From Bog-950 sp044225825 (GTDB taxonomy: Bacteria; Bacteroidota; Bacteroidia; Chitinophagales; LD1): 64,000 nt of DNA. Positions 17,139-25,625 of the stretch are shown here, in pieces. The DNA is taken from contig JBGAIB010000005.1 in assembly GCA_044225825.1 (NCBI GenBank), positions 62,001-126,000 of the forward strand, read 5' to 3'. Made by a program: the position numbers and the translations under genes. Position 1 is the first letter of the stretch, and every line of letters starts with the position of its first letter. The notes beneath the pieces are model-generated. The model was not told where the DNA came from, made no database searches, and was given only the letters and a program-made list of their open reading frames with translations.

Positions 17139-17534
17139 ATGTATCGTCTTGCGCTTCTTGTATTACTTACCGGTTTAGCGGCGTGCAGCAGTCCTGAAAA
17201 ACTGATTTGCAGTCGATGGACGGCCAACGAAGTTAGGTTTACCACCCGCAGCCAGTATAATGTACCGGAGCAGAACCAGATGAGGTACCAGATTACCCGC
17301 GATAACAAGTTTCAGTTTAAGCGCGATAGTGTGTATGAACTAACTACCGGCAGCACCCAAAGGCAAGGGAAATGGTGGTTAAGCAGTGATAAAAAGAAAT
17401 TGTATACCGTGCTTGACGGCGATACCAGCACCATCGTGATAACCACCCTTACAAAAAAGGTATTTGCCTTTGATCCGCAGAACGATGCGGGTGAAATAGA
17501 TGCAATTATTTGTTACCCTACAACGACGAAGTAA
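17139..17534 (+). CDS. Small lipoprotein, unknown function (twin 2)
   Basis: 131-residue predicted lipoprotein, ATG at 17139, three bases after the previous stop. Signal peptide MYRLALLVLLTGLAAC with lipobox Cys16, then SSPEKLICSRW, matching the start of the preceding lipoprotein. A shared pattern follows: helix-poor, beta-rich, with FQFKRDSVYELTTGS and QGKWWLSSDKKKLY corresponding to FTFYKKDHVYSL and KGKWKYDKASNSI. It is probably a duplicate that has diverged. Its last 17 bases overlap the 3' end of the minus-strand lipoprotein gene. The function is unknown; an outer or inner membrane anchored lipocalin-like role is inference only. Confidence 0.7.
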   Translation: MYRLALLVLLTGLAACSSPEKLICSRWTANEVRFTTRSQYNVPEQNQMRYQITRDNKFQFKRDSVYELTTGSTQRQGKWWLSSDKKKLYTVLDGDTSTIVITTLTKKVFAFDPQNDAGEIDAIICYPTTTK

Positions 17535-18060
17535 CTTCGAGGATACGGAAATCGTTTTCGCCTACCTGCAAAAATCCGAAGAACTTCCGGTTTACCGACT
17601 TAGGAGAAATAAATACCACTTCGAGCACCGGCATTTGAACCTGATCGCTTAATGGTACCAAATAAATACGCGTATACTCGCGGTTCTGAACGTCTTTGTT
17701 CCATTTGTTGAAAGCGGCAGCGGTAATGCGCACCCAATCGCGTTCGAACTGTGTGTTTACATTAAATACGTCGTTCATTACCCGCAGCGAATCGGGCCCA
17801 CGATAGATAAAATAAGAAGCAAAGGATTTATTATCCTTTTTAGCCAGGGCCGTGAACACCTCATCCACTACAGCACCTAATACAGGTATTAAGGCGGTAT
17901 CGGCATGGGGCAGTGTAAGCGTGCCGGGCGCAGGTAATTGCGAGGCAGTTGCGGTTGTATCAGCCGGTTTAGTGCCCCCCTCTCCTTTCTTGCCTTTACA
18001 ACTGTAAAGGAACAAGGCCAAGACCACCAGTATGCAAGCAGTTAGTTTTACAACTTTCAT
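17518..18060 (-). CDS. Lipoprotein, unknown function
   Basis: 180-residue predicted lipoprotein. The signal peptide MKVVKLTACILVVLALFLYSC ends at Cys21, followed by a Lys/Gly/Thr-rich linker (about 22-45). The mature domain contains VFTALAKKDNKSFASYFI, RVMNDVFNVN, a WNKDVQNREYTRIYLVPL strand and VLEVVFISPKSVNRKFFGFLQVGENDFRILEV. It looks like a small alpha/beta domain of NTF2-like size, but I cannot assign a family. The ATG at 18060 begins the signal peptide; an upstream in-frame TTG at 18069 lies inside the promoter box and can be dismissed. The end overlaps the convergent twin-2 gene by 17 bases. Confidence 0.72.
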   Translation of the reverse strand: MKVVKLTACILVVLALFLYSCKGKKGEGGTKPADTTATASQLPAPGTLTLPHADTALIPVLGAVVDEVFTALAKKDNKSFASYFIYRGPDSLRVMNDVFNVNTQFERDWVRITAAAFNKWNKDVQNREYTRIYLVPLSDQVQMPVLEVVFISPKSVNRKFFGFLQVGENDFRILEVTSSL

Positions 18061-18066
18061 GGGTGG

Positions 18067-18074
18067 CAAATGTA
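18067..18074 (-). promoter_or_regulatory. Bacteroidota -7 box (TACATTTG) directly on a start codon
   Basis: Exact TAnnTTTG on the minus strand, with only six bases between the box and the ATG at 18060. Transcription would begin at or next to the start codon, so the mRNA is probably leaderless. Confidence 0.55.
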
Positions 18075-18108
18075 TTTGTTTTAAAGTATTAGAAAAGGCG
18101 AACAGGTT

Positions 18109-18546
18109 TTACAAGAGGCGTTTCTGCATCCGGTAATGCGGGATGCCCACCTCGGTAAATTCGGGGCCGGTAATCTCGTAACCCAGTTTAAGGTAAAAAG
18201 GCACGGCCACTTTGCGCGCATGGCAAAACATAAGGCTAATGCCCTGCTGCCGTGTATAATCCTCAGCAGCCGTGGCCAACACCTTACCTAAACCTTTGCC
18301 CTGCAGGGCATCATCTACGGCCACCTGCCGCATTTTCATGCCTCCCGCATCCACCACGGTAAGGGTAAGACAGGCCACCATGCGGTTGTCCTCCATCAAA
18401 CCGAAATGCAGATCGTGCTCGTCCTTACTAAGTTCTGCCTGCGTAAACTCCAGCCCCAGGGGCTTGCGCAAAACCCTGTAGCGCAGATCCAATGCCTGTT
18501 TATATTCCGGCGAAGCCGCTTTAAATTGTCTTACTACGTATGCCAT
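18109..18546 (-). CDS. GNAT family N-acetyltransferase
   Basis: 145-residue GCN5-related acetyltransferase. The acetyl-CoA binding motif A is visible as MRQVAVDDALQGKGLGKVLATAAEDYTRQQG (about 75-108), with the pyrophosphate-binding pattern Q-G-K-G-L-G. The preceding strands (VACLTLTVVDAGGMKMRQ) and the closing FYLKLGYEITGPEFTEVGIPHYRM complete the single-domain fold. The substrate cannot be told from sequence. The start at 18546 (MAYVVRQF) is the first ATG; an upstream TTG at 18567 is less likely. It is divergent from the helical protein gene at 18624. Confidence 0.85.
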   Translation of the reverse strand: MAYVVRQFKAASPEYKQALDLRYRVLRKPLGLEFTQAELSKDEHDLHFGLMEDNRMVACLTLTVVDAGGMKMRQVAVDDALQGKGLGKVLATAAEDYTRQQGISLMFCHARKVAVPFYLKLGYEITGPEFTEVGIPHYRMQKRLL

Positions 18547-18623
18547 GCCAATAGCTAATAAACGCAAAAACCCTATTCGCAGTTAATCATTTTGGTTTAC
18601 ATTCGGTAAAAAATAAGCGAAAC

Positions 18624-19022
18624 ATGAACAAACTGGCCTTGATTTTGGGTTTTACCTTTGCCACCGTACTCGGCGCATCGGCACAGCAGGCAGCTACAAC
18701 TGCCCCAGCCACTACCCAGAAAGCAAAAGAATTACCGGAAGCAAAAGCGAAGAAGCAGTTAGGTAAAATAAACAATGCTGCTAAACTGGAAGGTGAACAA
18801 ACCACCAAGGTTAATACCATCCTGATTGATTACTACAAGAAGAAGGATGAAGTTGAGAACAACACCAAAGTGGCAGATAAGAAACTGGCCGATGAAAAAA
18901 TTGAGGCCCTGAAAAAAGACCGCGATAAAAAGCTGAAAGATGTATTAAGCGCAGCCCAATGGAAAAAATGGCTGAAGTATAAGGAAGAAAAGAAAGATGA
19001 TAATAAGGATAGCAAAGAATAA
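18624..19022 (+). CDS. Secreted helical protein, Spy/CpxP-like
   Basis: 132-residue secreted protein with a signal peptide (MNKLALILGFTFATVLGASA) and an almost wholly helical, very Lys-rich mature part. The pattern LEGEQTTKVNTILIDYYKKKDEV ... DRDKKLKDVLSAAQWKKWLKYKEEKK resembles the LTxxQ-type helical hairpins of Spy/CpxP-like periplasmic proteins: a helix ending in a turn, then an L-x-x-x-Q-W-x-K-W second motif. A periplasmic chaperone or metal/stress-linked role is inference. It ends in a hydrophilic D/K tail and is followed by a strong shared terminator. The divergent neighbour is a GNAT. Confidence 0.7.
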   Translation: MNKLALILGFTFATVLGASAQQAATTAPATTQKAKELPEAKAKKQLGKINNAAKLEGEQTTKVNTILIDYYKKKDEVENNTKVADKKLADEKIEALKKDRDKKLKDVLSAAQWKKWLKYKEEKKDDNKDSKE

Positions 19023-19040
19023 AGCTACCGGTTAGTAAAA

Positions 19041-19072
19041 CAAAAATCCCCGCCACTCAGCGGGGATTTTTG
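19041..19072. terminator. Bidirectional intrinsic terminator
   Basis: A perfect 13-bp stem, CAAAAATCCCCGC (19041-19053) with its complement (19060-19072), lies between two convergent genes and has A/T runs on both sides, so it can serve both. Confidence 0.9.
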
Positions 19073-19079
19073 TTTGGGG

Positions 19080-22000
19080 TTACTTAGGTACCGTATCCTG
19101 CGGTGTTTCAGCAGGCTTAATTTCAGGTGTTGGGGCCGGCGTAGTCTCCTGCTTCGGCTCCTCTTTCGGTGTTTCCTGTGGTTTCACTCTATCAGGCGGA
19201 GGACCGGAGAGGATGTTTTGGTTTTTCATCCGCATCTCTTCCATCTGATTGATCTCCTGTTGTTGTTTCATCTCCTGGCGCTGATCAGGTGTAATGATCT
19301 GCTGATCGGGCTGATTGCCACCAAGGCTATCGCCACCGGTTGGCATAAAGAAGTCCAGCGAATCGCCTGGAATAGGGATTTCGATTTTAGGCTCAAAGCG
19401 CGGACGATTGATACCATTGGCTTTGTCCTTCATGTAATCCACGAAGTCGGCCTTGTTCATCGACGAACCAAGCGTATACAGATAGAAGCGGTCGCCATCT
19501 TTAATACGGCGCTTATCAGGCGCTGTGTTACCTATCATGGTATTGATATCGTCGTAGCTGGAGAGTATACCCAAAGTGCCAGGGCGGTATTCGAAATAGA
19601 ACCAATCGTTGGTGCCGGTTTTTAGGTAAATGGTAAACAAGTCGGCTCCGCCTTTGTATTGGAATTCTACATAGCCTTCCAGTTTCTTGTTAATCACTTT
19701 TTTGCCAATCATGGCTACACCTATTTTACCAACGCTGCGCAGCGATATATCGGAAGAGTCATAAACCATCGTCAAGTCGCTTAATACGAGGTTGTGGTTT
19801 AAATCTTTCGGACGTTTAACCAATACCGGATTTTTCTCGAATTCCTCCAGCATCTTCTTGTCTTCCTTTTCATCGGTTAACTCGTAGATGGCTTTTTTCT
19901 GTTTTTCGCTTTCGTAGGACAGATCCGGTAAATCGATGTTATCGCCGGCCATATAAAATTCAAAACGCTCCTGCATCTTATCGTCCATGCGCAGATCGAT
20001 ACCGAGGGTCATATTGAATTTGTATTTGCTGCTATCCAGAGCCACTTCGGCTGAACCGGCGGCCATCGTTTTAATGATGCCGAAATTAGCACCCGGCCAT
20101 ATGCGGCCTTCCGCTTTAACGATACCTTTCTTATCGTCGTATTTCAGCACATTGCCACGCAGGGCGTTTTCTTTGATCTTCTTTTCGTTACCAAACACAT
20201 ACTCACCGGTAGGTAACTGCGTAATGATGCCCTTGGTGTAAAACAACGTTACGTCGCGATTTTCGATTTTAGGTGCCATTAAGGTGGTGTACATCTGCGG
20301 TGCATCTTCCACTGGGCTTAAGTGAATACCCACGCTCAGGTTATTGCCGGTGCTGCTTTTTACGGTATCGAATTTCAGTTCCAACTTAGACGGATCCACA
20401 TCCTGACTTATAGAAAAATCGGAGGTCATCGCCTTGGGATGCTTTAACTGAATGGTGGAATACCCTTTAAAGTTCAACAACGGATTGGTGCTGGTAAGCG
20501 TAACGCCCCCATTGAATTTTACATTGGGGTAAAGCACAAAGTTTTTGGTATCGGCAATATCGGCTTTGCCATAAATTTTCCAGTGCTCTTCTTTATCGCG
20601 TTTCTCGCCTTCAATTTCCTTTTTGGTGCCTATGTCGGTAAAGTCGATAGTTTCTTTGATATCCTTCGTGGTATAATGGTAAACGCCTACCCCTTTAAAT
20701 TCGGTTTTGCTGTAAACATCCACTATGGCCTGATCGAGCTTGTGCGCCTTTTTTGTGGTATCGGCAAATATTACTGCATTACGCAACTGACGCATTTTGG
20801 CGCCTTCTTCAATTACCACTACGCCGCTATCGGGTATCACACCGCCATCGGCAATACGTATTTCAGGAACCTGCTCAACCCGTAATAAAGAGGTTACCAG
20901 GTTGTACGTAGCACGTTTGCCCAAAAATTTCAACCCTTTTTGATCGGGCCGGGTACTGGTAAAGTATTCGCCGGGGCCTTGCGGCGGCGCTTTAAAGTCC
21001 AGTATCTTTTCGTCCATAAACCACTTAAACTCGTTAATGGCCGTGGTGTACTGGTTGTAACTAAACTCCGTAGGAATGTTCTTCTGATTGGATTTGAAAT
21101 CGCCTATGCGCGTTTTAAAATCCACTTTGGCCGACACGTTTGGAGTTTTAAACGTCACCTTATCGCCGGTAGTTTTAATATTCAACGCAGCGGTATCGGC
21201 AGCAAGGTCCATGGTGCGGAAGGAGAAATCGCGCGAGGCCAGTGTAGCCTCATCCCAATCCAGCAAACCGTTTCCACGCAGGCCTTTTGAGGTAAGCAAC
21301 AGATCGCCTTTAAAGGTGGTAAAGCCGTCGTCATACATACTAAAAGGCTGATCCTTGTTATTCATGCTGATGAGCATGCTATCGCTGTTCGGTTTCCAGA
21401 AAATGCGGTCGCTGGCACCTTTAACCGCAGGTGTTTTTACATCGTCGAATGTTTTAGCAATGCTAAAGCTATCGGTGGTAGCTAACATGCTATCGGGATA
21501 GAACCTTACATCGTGTGTATTGAATTCGGCAGTGCTGTGGGTAATGCGGCCATCGCCCTGTAAGCCATTATAGTTGAGTTCGTATTTGCCGTAGTATTTA
21601 CCCTTGCCTTTGTAAAGCTCGTAACCGGTTGCCGGGGTTTCGGATTTAAAACCAAGCGAGCCATCGCGCTGGATGTGGACACTATCCTTGATATCAGGGA
21701 ATATACCGCCGGATGCCAGTTTACCTTTCCAGTTAATGATGTCGCCGCTAAAGTTATTCAGACTATCAAGGCGGAAAGGTTCCAGCTCGAAGAAAAAGCT
21801 TTTACGGTTATAAGCACCTTTCGCTACCGCAGGGTCATCGTAATAGATATACGATTTTTCGCGGCTGTATAAACGGGGGAACTGGGGCAGCTTAGTGCGG
21901 CCAGATTTATTGATGGGCGCATCAATTTCCAGCAGGCCCTTCATGTTCTCCACTTTACTCTTTAAAGGCTTGAGGATGGGTTCGCCGTACTGATCAACCC

Positions 22001-23885
22001 GGTTACTATCCTGCACATTTATGCGCATGGTATCTACCTGGGTAAGGTCTACCGTAAACGGGGCATACTGGAACTTAAATTTCTGCCCGTACAAATCCAT
22101 ACGGCCGGCATAAATCAAACCGTCAAACTCCATGTTGCGGTCCTTTTGTAAGCTAACCGCATTGCTTTTAGGACGGAAGTATACATAACTCGAGTCGCTG
22201 ATAGGAATTTCGAATACACCCTTTAAGTCGATATTGCTGCTCTTTAAATCGATGTAGTCATTACCGGATTGCGGCGCTGATTTAATGCGGATAACATCGT
22301 AGTCGATTTTTTTAGCGTTTGCCAGTACGTAGTTTAATGTTTTATCGCGCACAGTTACAACGCCCAAGCCCTCGTTGTAGAGTATAAATCCGTTCTCCAC
22401 CAGGTTGTAAAATAGTGAACGGGCTTCCTGCTCCGTAAGTTTAGGATCGAGTGCACGGGCAACTTCTGTAGCATTTAATTCGCGTGAGCCATTCTTTTCG
22501 TACAGCTTCTTTAAGATGGAAAGAGGTTCGTAAGAAGCAAATGCCTGTGTTTTACGGATCAATTCTTTGTTGAAATAATTTACCGATTCAAAAATACCCG
22601 GTACCTGTCCTTTACCCTGTAAAATTTTGAGATTCAAAATAGAAGAGTCGAGGTTCCAGAAGATAGCATCGGTTTGAAATTCCTGATTGTGATACGAGTC
22701 AGTAAACTTGGCTTTACCCATGCCTGTTTCGCCACGCAGTAAACGCACTTCGCGCTTAGGCACTTTGTACACCAGGTTTAATTGCGGGTGATAAATAGAG
22801 TCGGTTCCGAAGTAAATAGCCACCTCGGCCTTTTCAGCGCCTAACTCCTCCCCTTTTTTGATGGTAAGCGCATCCGATTTAGCCTGCAGCACGCGTGTTT
22901 TACCGTCGCGGGCAAAAAAGGTGAGTGTGGCCTTATCTTCCGGAGTGCCGCTGCCTATTATTTTACTGCCCCACAAACTAAAACCACCGGTGTAAGCCAC
23001 ATTTGGTGCAATGTCCTTAATGGTCATGCCTACATCGTAGGATTCGAAACGCGGATAGCTAAAGGTATTGGAATCGGCACTGGAAACCAGCTTATCGTTT
23101 AAACGGCCCGAGAGCGTGGTTTTAAAATAATCGGCATGCGTGAAAGTTACGGTATCGACCGTGTAGTTAAAGTTATTGAGGTTAACCGTATAATTTTTGA
23201 ACGTACAGAATACCTTATTAGGGTCTAAGCCCGCACGGCCCCAATCCACTTTACCGGATTTGCCTTCCCATTTATTTTCGATAGGCAGGTAGTCGCCGGA
23301 GGTTTGTTTAATGCTTAAGGTATCGCCGCGCACCATACCATAAAAGGTGGTTGTCGGAAAACTAACACGCGGTTTACCGTTCTCAAAGTTGAACTTAGCG
23401 TCCTTTGAATCTACCTTCCAGGTTTTGGCCGCGGTAATATTGAGCGCTCCAAATTCGAAATACGAACTGCTGAACTCAGCTGTTTTTAAAAATCCGTTAT
23501 TGTCTCCTTTTTTCTGGTTGTCAATTACATCATTAATAAAGTCGCTCCACTCAGCAAACTGCGCATCGCTGCGGCCTGCTTTTACCTGGCTGATAACCGC
23601 CTTTACGTATGAGTAGTAGTGCGGCGTTGGCGCCATCATCCGTTCGCTCATGAGGTTGGCTGTTTTTGCCATCTGCTCAATCCAAACAGGATTTACTTTC
23701 CCATCCTTCTGCAGCTTTTTAAACTCGTCCATAGCCTCCACGTTCTGCTGCATCTTACCGGCAGTCATAAACTGATCGAGTTCTTTGGTGAACTTCTCGG
23801 GCTCTTTATCGAAAAAGGTGGCTAACTGCGCCTGCGTTGTGAGGGTAGCACAAGCCAAAGCAAATAACGCGATGATTCTTTTCAT
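19080..23885 (-). CDS. Giant secreted envelope protein, unknown function
   Basis: 1601-residue exported protein I cannot assign to a named family. A signal peptide (MKRIIALFALACATLTTQAQ) is followed by a short helical segment (to about residue 110). A very long beta-rich stretch comes next, made of short amphipathic strands of the form GxxxxYxGKYELNYNGLQGDGRITHS, FKGDLLLTSKGLRGNGLLDWDEA and MDLYGQKFKFQYAPF. These resemble OstA/LptA-like or AsmA/TamB-like envelope scaffolds. A helical interruption near residues 455-530 reads like a small winged-helix fold. The C-terminus is a disordered Pro/Glu/Thr/Gln tail. The ATG at 23885 begins the signal peptide. It is the last gene of a minus-strand run behind prmA (71-base gap). 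An envelope scaffold or transport role is inference. Confidence 0.7.
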   Translation of the reverse strand: MKRIIALFALACATLTTQAQLATFFDKEPEKFTKELDQFMTAGKMQQNVEAMDEFKKLQKDGKVNPVWIEQMAKTANLMSERMMAPTPHYYSYVKAVISQVKAGRSDAQFAEWSDFINDVIDNQKKGDNNGFLKTAEFSSSYFEFGALNITAAKTWKVDSKDAKFNFENGKPRVSFPTTTFYGMVRGDTLSIKQTSGDYLPIENKWEGKSGKVDWGRAGLDPNKVFCTFKNYTVNLNNFNYTVDTVTFTHADYFKTTLSGRLNDKLVSSADSNTFSYPRFESYDVGMTIKDIAPNVAYTGGFSLWGSKIIGSGTPEDKATLTFFARDGKTRVLQAKSDALTIKKGEELGAEKAEVAIYFGTDSIYHPQLNLVYKVPKREVRLLRGETGMGKAKFTDSYHNQEFQTDAIFWNLDSSILNLKILQGKGQVPGIFESVNYFNKELIRKTQAFASYEPLSILKKLYEKNGSRELNATEVARALDPKLTEQEARSLFYNLVENGFILYNEGLGVVTVRDKTLNYVLANAKKIDYDVIRIKSAPQSGNDYIDLKSSNIDLKGVFEIPISDSSYVYFRPKSNAVSLQKDRNMEFDGLIYAGRMDLYGQKFKFQYAPFTVDLTQVDTMRINVQDSNRVDQYGEPILKPLKSKVENMKGLLEIDAPINKSGRTKLPQFPRLYSREKSYIYYDDPAVAKGAYNRKSFFFELEPFRLDSLNNFSGDIINWKGKLASGGIFPDIKDSVHIQRDGSLGFKSETPATGYELYKGKGKYYGKYELNYNGLQGDGRITHSTAEFNTHDVRFYPDSMLATTDSFSIAKTFDDVKTPAVKGASDRIFWKPNSDSMLISMNNKDQPFSMYDDGFTTFKGDLLLTSKGLRGNGLLDWDEATLASRDFSFRTMDLAADTAALNIKTTGDKVTFKTPNVSAKVDFKTRIGDFKSNQKNIPTEFSYNQYTTAINEFKWFMDEKILDFKAPPQGPGEYFTSTRPDQKGLKFLGKRATYNLVTSLLRVEQVPEIRIADGGVIPDSGVVVIEEGAKMRQLRNAVIFADTTKKAHKLDQAIVDVYSKTEFKGVGVYHYTTKDIKETIDFTDIGTKKEIEGEKRDKEEHWKIYGKADIADTKNFVLYPNVKFNGGVTLTSTNPLLNFKGYSTIQLKHPKAMTSDFSISQDVDPSKLELKFDTVKSSTGNNLSVGIHLSPVEDAPQMYTTLMAPKIENRDVTLFYTKGIITQLPTGEYVFGNEKKIKENALRGNVLKYDDKKGIVKAEGRIWPGANFGIIKTMAAGSAEVALDSSKYKFNMTLGIDLRMDDKMQERFEFYMAGDNIDLPDLSYESEKQKKAIYELTDEKEDKKMLEEFEKNPVLVKRPKDLNHNLVLSDLTMVYDSSDISLRSVGKIGVAMIGKKVINKKLEGYVEFQYKGGADLFTIYLKTGTNDWFYFEYRPGTLGILSSYDDINTMIGNTAPDKRRIKDGDRFYLYTLGSSMNKADFVDYMKDKANGINRPRFEPKIEIPIPGDSLDFFMPTGGDSLGGNQPDQQIITPDQRQEMKQQQEINQMEEMRMKNQNILSGPPPDRVKPQETPKEEPKQETTPAPTPEIKPAETPQDTVPK

Positions 23886-23956
23886 CAATCTCAGTTTAGT
23901 TTTAGGCTGCCCTGCCTTGTGCCATTGTACCAAAGCAACTGCAGCCCGTTGGGGGT

Positions 23957-24784
23957 TTATTCGTTTCCGTCAAACAGTATGGCAAGCCATCCTTCATTTC
24001 TGATAATATCGCGACATACTAATCCGTTTTTAGCGGCTTCCTCAATCACATCCTTTTCATCGCTCAACAAAATACCACTTACAACCAGTTTACCATTTTC
24101 GGCCAATAAGGTTTTCCAAAAGGCCAGGTTTTTCAAAATAACATGCCGGTTGATGTTGGCTAAAAGTATGTCAAATTTTTCGTTAAAACGGTAGCTGTCG
24201 TCACCCAATATTGGCGTAATGCAGGAGCAGCCGTTTCTTTCAATATTCTCAATACAATTGCCAAAAGCCCATTCTTCGTTGTCGATAGCTATAATTTTTG
24301 CAGCCTTTAACTTTTCGGCCAGTATAGCCAACACGCCTGTGCCGCTACCGAAGTCCAGTACACTTTTGCCCGTAAAATCCATGCGCATCATCATTTCTAT
24401 CACTGAAGCCGTAGTAGCATGGTGCCCGGTGCCAAAACTCATTTTAGGCTCAATTACCAGCTCCATCTCCGTATTTAAAGGTGCATGGAAAGGCGCACGT
24501 ATGCCCACCCTGCCGATAACGGTAACGGGATCGAAGTTCTTTTCCCACTCTTCGTTCCAGTTTTTATCCTCCAGTAAATAGTGGGTAAAGGCGATGTGGG
24601 TAAACTCGTTATCGGTGAGCAATTGCTGTACGCCCTCGGTGGTAACCAGTTCTGCCGGGGCATATGCTTTTAAAACGGAAGTAGCTTCTTCAAAGCCATC
24701 GAAATGACAATCGCCTAACAGGGATATAAGCCAGGAACGCTCTATTTCGTCCTGCGTGGCAAACTCGTAAACAACATATTGCAT
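23957..24784 (-). CDS. prmA: Ribosomal protein L11 methyltransferase
   Basis: 275-residue SAM-dependent methyltransferase that trimethylates ribosomal protein L11. The C-terminal catalytic domain shows the family pattern PKMSFGTGHHATT, the SAM motif VLDFGSGTGVLAILA and, after IIAIDNEEWAFGN, the substrate-loop LLANINRHVI. The N-terminal part is the short substrate-recognition domain. It is somewhat shorter than the E. coli enzyme, as is common in Bacteroidota. The start is the ATG at 24784 (MQYVVYEF); the upstream in-frame TTG adds 14 residues without family support. It lies 75 bases after tpiA on the same strand. Confidence 0.93.
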   Translation of the reverse strand: MQYVVYEFATQDEIERSWLISLLGDCHFDGFEEATSVLKAYAPAELVTTEGVQQLLTDNEFTHIAFTHYLLEDKNWNEEWEKNFDPVTVIGRVGIRAPFHAPLNTEMELVIEPKMSFGTGHHATTASVIEMMMRMDFTGKSVLDFGSGTGVLAILAEKLKAAKIIAIDNEEWAFGNCIENIERNGCSCITPILGDDSYRFNEKFDILLANINRHVILKNLAFWKTLLAENGKLVVSGILLSDEKDVIEEAAKNGLVCRDIIRNEGWLAILFDGNE

Positions 24785-24859
24785 GATTGCGTGAAGATTT
24801 GCACAAATCGAGGAACGCCCAAACAATAGCGGGTCAAGTTTCCAACACCTTCCAGTTTT

Positions 24860-25606
24860 TTAAACAGCTGCTGCTATGGCGGCAAAATCTGCTGCTTTGA
24901 GACTGGCACCACCTATCAACCCTCCATCCACATCAGGGCAGGCAAAAAGCGCTGCCGCATTATCGGGTTTGCAGCTGCCGCCATATAAAATACGGGTTTG
25001 TGCAGCTACTTCTGCGCCGTATTGTTGCGCGAGGCTTTTGCGGATAAAGGCGTGCATATCCTGCGCCTGTTGCGGAGTAGCCGTTAAACCGGTGCCTATG
25101 GCCCAAATGGGCTCATAAGCCAGGGTTACCTGCTGCATTTGCGCGGCACTAAGGCCAAATAAACTTTGTTGCAGTTGCTCCAAAACATAGGCTTCCTGTG
25201 TGCCTTTTTCGCGTATGGCCAAAGGTTCGCCACAACAGAACACCGGCTTAACACCGGCAGCCAGTGCCAGTTCAAGTTTTCGTTTCAACCCTGCAGGTGT
25301 ATCGCCGAAATACTCACGGCGTTCGGAGTGCCCAATTAACACCCAGGGAATTTGCATAGAGGCCAGCATTGCCGCACTTACCTCGCCGGTGTACGCACCA
25401 TTATCGTAGGCACAGCAGTTTTGCGCGCCAACGCTAACGGCACTACCAGCCAGTATTTGTTGTACGGAATTCAAAAAAACAAACGACGGAAAAACAGCGA
25501 GGTCGGCATTGGCCTGTATACTTTTAACAGCCGCAGCAAGCATCGTGGCTTCGGCTGCTCCCAAATTCATCTTCCAGTTACCTGCAATCAGTTTTCTTCT
25601 GCTCAT
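24860..25606 (-). CDS. tpiA: Triosephosphate isomerase
   Basis: 248-residue TIM barrel interconverting dihydroxyacetone phosphate and glyceraldehyde 3-phosphate in glycolysis and gluconeogenesis. Catalytic residues are present: Lys12 in GNWKMN, His93 in IGHSERR and Glu165 in AYEPIWAIGTG. The phosphate-binding ILYGGSCKPDNA and GLIGGASL segments are also present. The length is normal. Two in-frame ATGs (25612 and 25606) are possible; I give 25606. The gene begins 19 bases after the end of the GlmU-like gene and leads into prmA, so the cluster is probably one transcript. It is unusually rich in Ala codons. Confidence 0.96.
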   Translation of the reverse strand: MSRRKLIAGNWKMNLGAAEATMLAAAVKSIQANADLAVFPSFVFLNSVQQILAGSAVSVGAQNCCAYDNGAYTGEVSAAMLASMQIPWVLIGHSERREYFGDTPAGLKRKLELALAAGVKPVFCCGEPLAIREKGTQEAYVLEQLQQSLFGLSAAQMQQVTLAYEPIWAIGTGLTATPQQAQDMHAFIRKSLAQQYGAEVAAQTRILYGGSCKPDNAAALFACPDVDGGLIGGASLKAADFAAIAAAV

Positions 25607-25625
25607 AGCCATTCCGGATTTCAAC

